5,350 nucleotides of DNA from JADFRG01 sp964590515 (GTDB lineage: Bacteria; Chloroflexota; Anaerolineae; Anaerolineales; E44-bin32): positions 1 to 5,350 of the forward strand of contig CAZPZD010000077.1 in NCBI GenBank assembly GCA_964590515.1, read 5' to 3'. Below the pieces are notes generated by a model. The model worked only from the letters and a program-made list of their open reading frames with translations, was not told the origin of the DNA and did no database searches. Positions 3,837-5,350 of the stretch are shown piece after piece. The translations under genes were made by a program, and so were the position numbers. How positions within the stretch are numbered: position 1 is the first letter of the stretch; each line of letters begins with the position of its first letter.

Positions 3837-5350
3837 ATGACAAGCCTGAAGACGCGCCTAAAGAATCCAAAGTTATGGAGGGCGAGCGGGGCAGTGTTCT
3901 GCCTCATCCTGCTCGGATTGGCAGTGGCCTTCCCGCGACTTGTGCTTCCCGTTACAGCATTGCTGTGCGGCAGCCTCTTCTTCCTCTACGGGCTGAAGTC
4001 TTACGCCAGCATCGCCGTGATCATGCTGTCCACCTCGGGCGCGAACGGGAATGGAAACGGCGCCAACGGGAACGGTCACCCGAACGGAAGCGGCGGCCGG
4101 GCAGGAATCCTGGGCCGAATGCGAAAAGGACGCGGGAACGATCACAACCCCGGCAACATCAACGGGAAACCCTTCAAGCTCCCGGCCGACAAGCAGCCCT
4201 TCATTTCGATCCAACTGCCGATGTACAACGAAGATCGGGTCGTCGATCGTCTGCTCTCTGCCTGCACCCAGCTCGATTATGAGAACTATGAGGTGCTGGT
4301 GGCCGATGACTCGAGCGATCAAACTCTGCATACCCTCGAACGCTGGGCGAAGCACCCGAAAGTAAGGGTGTCGCATCGCATCAACCGAAGTGGTTTCAAG
4401 GGAGCTGCACTCAAACACGCCTCGGAAGTGATGAACCCCAAGACTCAGTTTGTCGCCGTGTTCGATGCCGACTTCATCCCCCCGCCCGACATCCTGCATC
4501 AGTTCCTTTCGTACTTCTACGGGGTCGATAGCTCCAATGGGGACGAGCTGAACCTGATCGACGAATCGCTCGCGGTGGTTCAGGGATACCAGTGGCATGT
4601 GCTCAATGCCTCCGAGAACTGGATCACCCGCGCCATCCGGGTTGAATTCGCCGGTTCTTATGTGATCGAGCGCTCCACTCAGGAGCTCACCGGCGCTATG
4701 AAGATGATTTCCGGCTCGGTCTTCATGATCCGGGCCGACGTACTCCGCCAGCACAAGTGGGGAACTTCCATCACCGAGGACTGGGAGCTCACTCTGCGGC
4801 TGTACCTGGATGGCTACAAAGTGCTCTACACCCCATTCATCCAGGCGCCTGCCGAATGTGTCTCCGATTTCAAGCAACTGACCCGCCAGCGCATGCGCTG
4901 GGCCGAGGGCCACACCTTCAACGTCAAGCGCTTCTTCCTGCCGGTCATGCGGTCGCCCAAGCTTTCCCTGCGCGAGAAGCTGGAATTCATCTATTACGCT
5001 CCCTACTACCTGACTTCAATTCTCTTCATGCTGGGGACCGCCGCCTGGCTGATTTCGGAGCTATTCCTGCGGGTCGAGCTTCCGTTCTGGTCGGAAGCCT
5101 TTGGCTGGTCGCTGGTGTTCACCAACTCCGCTGCCCTCATTCTGATGAACCTCGCTGGCCTGTTCCAGGAGCGAGGGGTGCGCCGCAGCTGGGCAGGGCT
5201 GTTCTCCTTCGCTCTTCTGACGTTCCTGCTGGTTCCATATCAGGCCTATGCGGCGCTCAAAGGTCTGCTCGAACCCCACGAGGGTGGCTGGCACCGCACC
5301 CAGAAGTCCGGCGTGGTGACCGATGTGATCAAGCGCATAGGGCTCGGCCG
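3837..5350 (+). CDS. Processive family 2 glycosyltransferase, membrane polysaccharide synthase (3' end outside window)
   Basis: 504 complete codons, with no stop before the window edge. The N-terminus is basic, followed by two membrane helices (about 17-32 and 36-64), a linker (65-119) rich in Asn-Gly then basic residues, and a cytosolic GT-A domain from about 120. Motifs of processive inverting enzymes are intact: QLPMYNE 126-132, ADD at 156-158, DAD at 210-212 (metal and nucleotide-sugar binding), TED at 313-315 (catalytic base D315) and QRMRW at 351-355 (QxxRW). NRSGFKGAALKHA (183-195) resembles the conserved segment in bacterial relatives of plant CslA/CslC synthases. At least three C-terminal helices follow, then WHRTQKSG, common near the end of such synthases. 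It should polymerise a sugar from a nucleotide donor and pass the chain across the membrane; product unknown (beta-glucan or mannan-like are possible). The ATG has only a weak SD, 34 nt after the previous stop with no terminator between, so it is probably in the same operon. Confidence 0.92.
   Translation, partial: MTSLKTRLKNPKLWRASGAVFCLILLGLAVAFPRLVLPVTALLCGSLFFLYGLKSYASIAVIMLSTSGANGNGNGANGNGHPNGSGGRAGILGRMRKGRGNDHNPGNINGKPFKLPADKQPFISIQLPMYNEDRVVDRLLSACTQLDYENYEVLVADDSSDQTLHTLERWAKHPKVRVSHRINRSGFKGAALKHASEVMNPKTQFVAVFDADFIPPPDILHQFLSYFYGVDSSNGDELNLIDESLAVVQGYQWHVLNASENWITRAIRVEFAGSYVIERSTQELTGAMKMISGSVFMIRADVLRQHKWGTSITEDWELTLRLYLDGYKVLYTPFIQAPAECVSDFKQLTRQRMRWAEGHTFNVKRFFLPVMRSPKLSLREKLEFIYYAPYYLTSILFMLGTAAWLISELFLRVELPFWSEAFGWSLVFTNSAALILMNLAGLFQERGVRRSWAGLFSFALLTFLLVPYQAYAALKGLLEPHEGGWHRTQKSGVVTDVIKRIGLG
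4044..4088 (+). repeat. Asn-Gly repeat tract within the glycosyltransferase
   Basis: Degenerate AAC-GGN units encode NG dipeptides (residues 70-84, NGNGNGANGNG then HPNG). The tract lies between the second membrane helix and the catalytic domain, on the cytosolic side, and continues into a Gly/Arg-rich stretch (GRMRKGRG, 93-100). It is probably a flexible linker. The DNA repeat could vary in length by slippage. Confidence 0.7.

Noticed and set aside
3873..4913. Long minus-strand open frame (346 codons)
   Set aside because: It is antisense to the glycosyltransferase, whose plus-strand frame contains all the family motifs. High GC content leaves the opposite frame open by chance.

Overview
This is a GC-rich bacterial window (about 60% GC by eye) with strong Shine-Dalgarno sites and TTG/GTG start codons. 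The lineage cannot be fixed from the sequence. A sortase-like C-terminal signal of VPEY type beside a processive sugar polymerase operon fits an environmental, envelope-polysaccharide-producing bacterium. Chloroflexota or a similar phylum is a guess only.

Layout. Positions 1-990 hold the 3' part of a secreted, beta-rich protein ending in a PEP-CTERM-like tripartite signal (PEYG motif, membrane helix, RRKR cluster), followed by a strong intrinsic terminator (1035-1060). Positions 991-1224 are non-coding and dense in structure. They hold the terminator, a possible extended -10 promoter inside a GTGA-N5-TCAC palindrome, a terminator-like hairpin whose 5' arm can also pair with the presumed 5' end of the transcript, and a second perfect hairpin that abuts the ribosome binding site of the next gene.

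From 1225 to the window end, five genes point the same way and are tightly packed, apparently as one operon: a 61-aa unknown protein; a response-regulator receiver domain fused to two C-terminal membrane helices (4-nt ATGA overlap); a ParA/Soj-type deviant Walker A ATPase (TTG start, strong SD); a 293-aa protein of unknown family (11-nt overlap with the ATPase gene); and, after 34 nt, a processive family 2 glycosyltransferase with two N-terminal membrane helices and an Asn-Gly-rich cytosolic linker, cut by the window edge.

How they may work together (inference). The glycosyltransferase would make and export a polysaccharide. The ParA-like ATPase with its overlapping unknown partner could position or switch the synthase, loosely as the ParA/MinD-like BcsQ does in cellulose operons. 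The membrane-tethered receiver domain has no DNA-binding output and could pass a phosphorylation signal to the complex at the membrane. This combination is the candidate undescribed system in the window.
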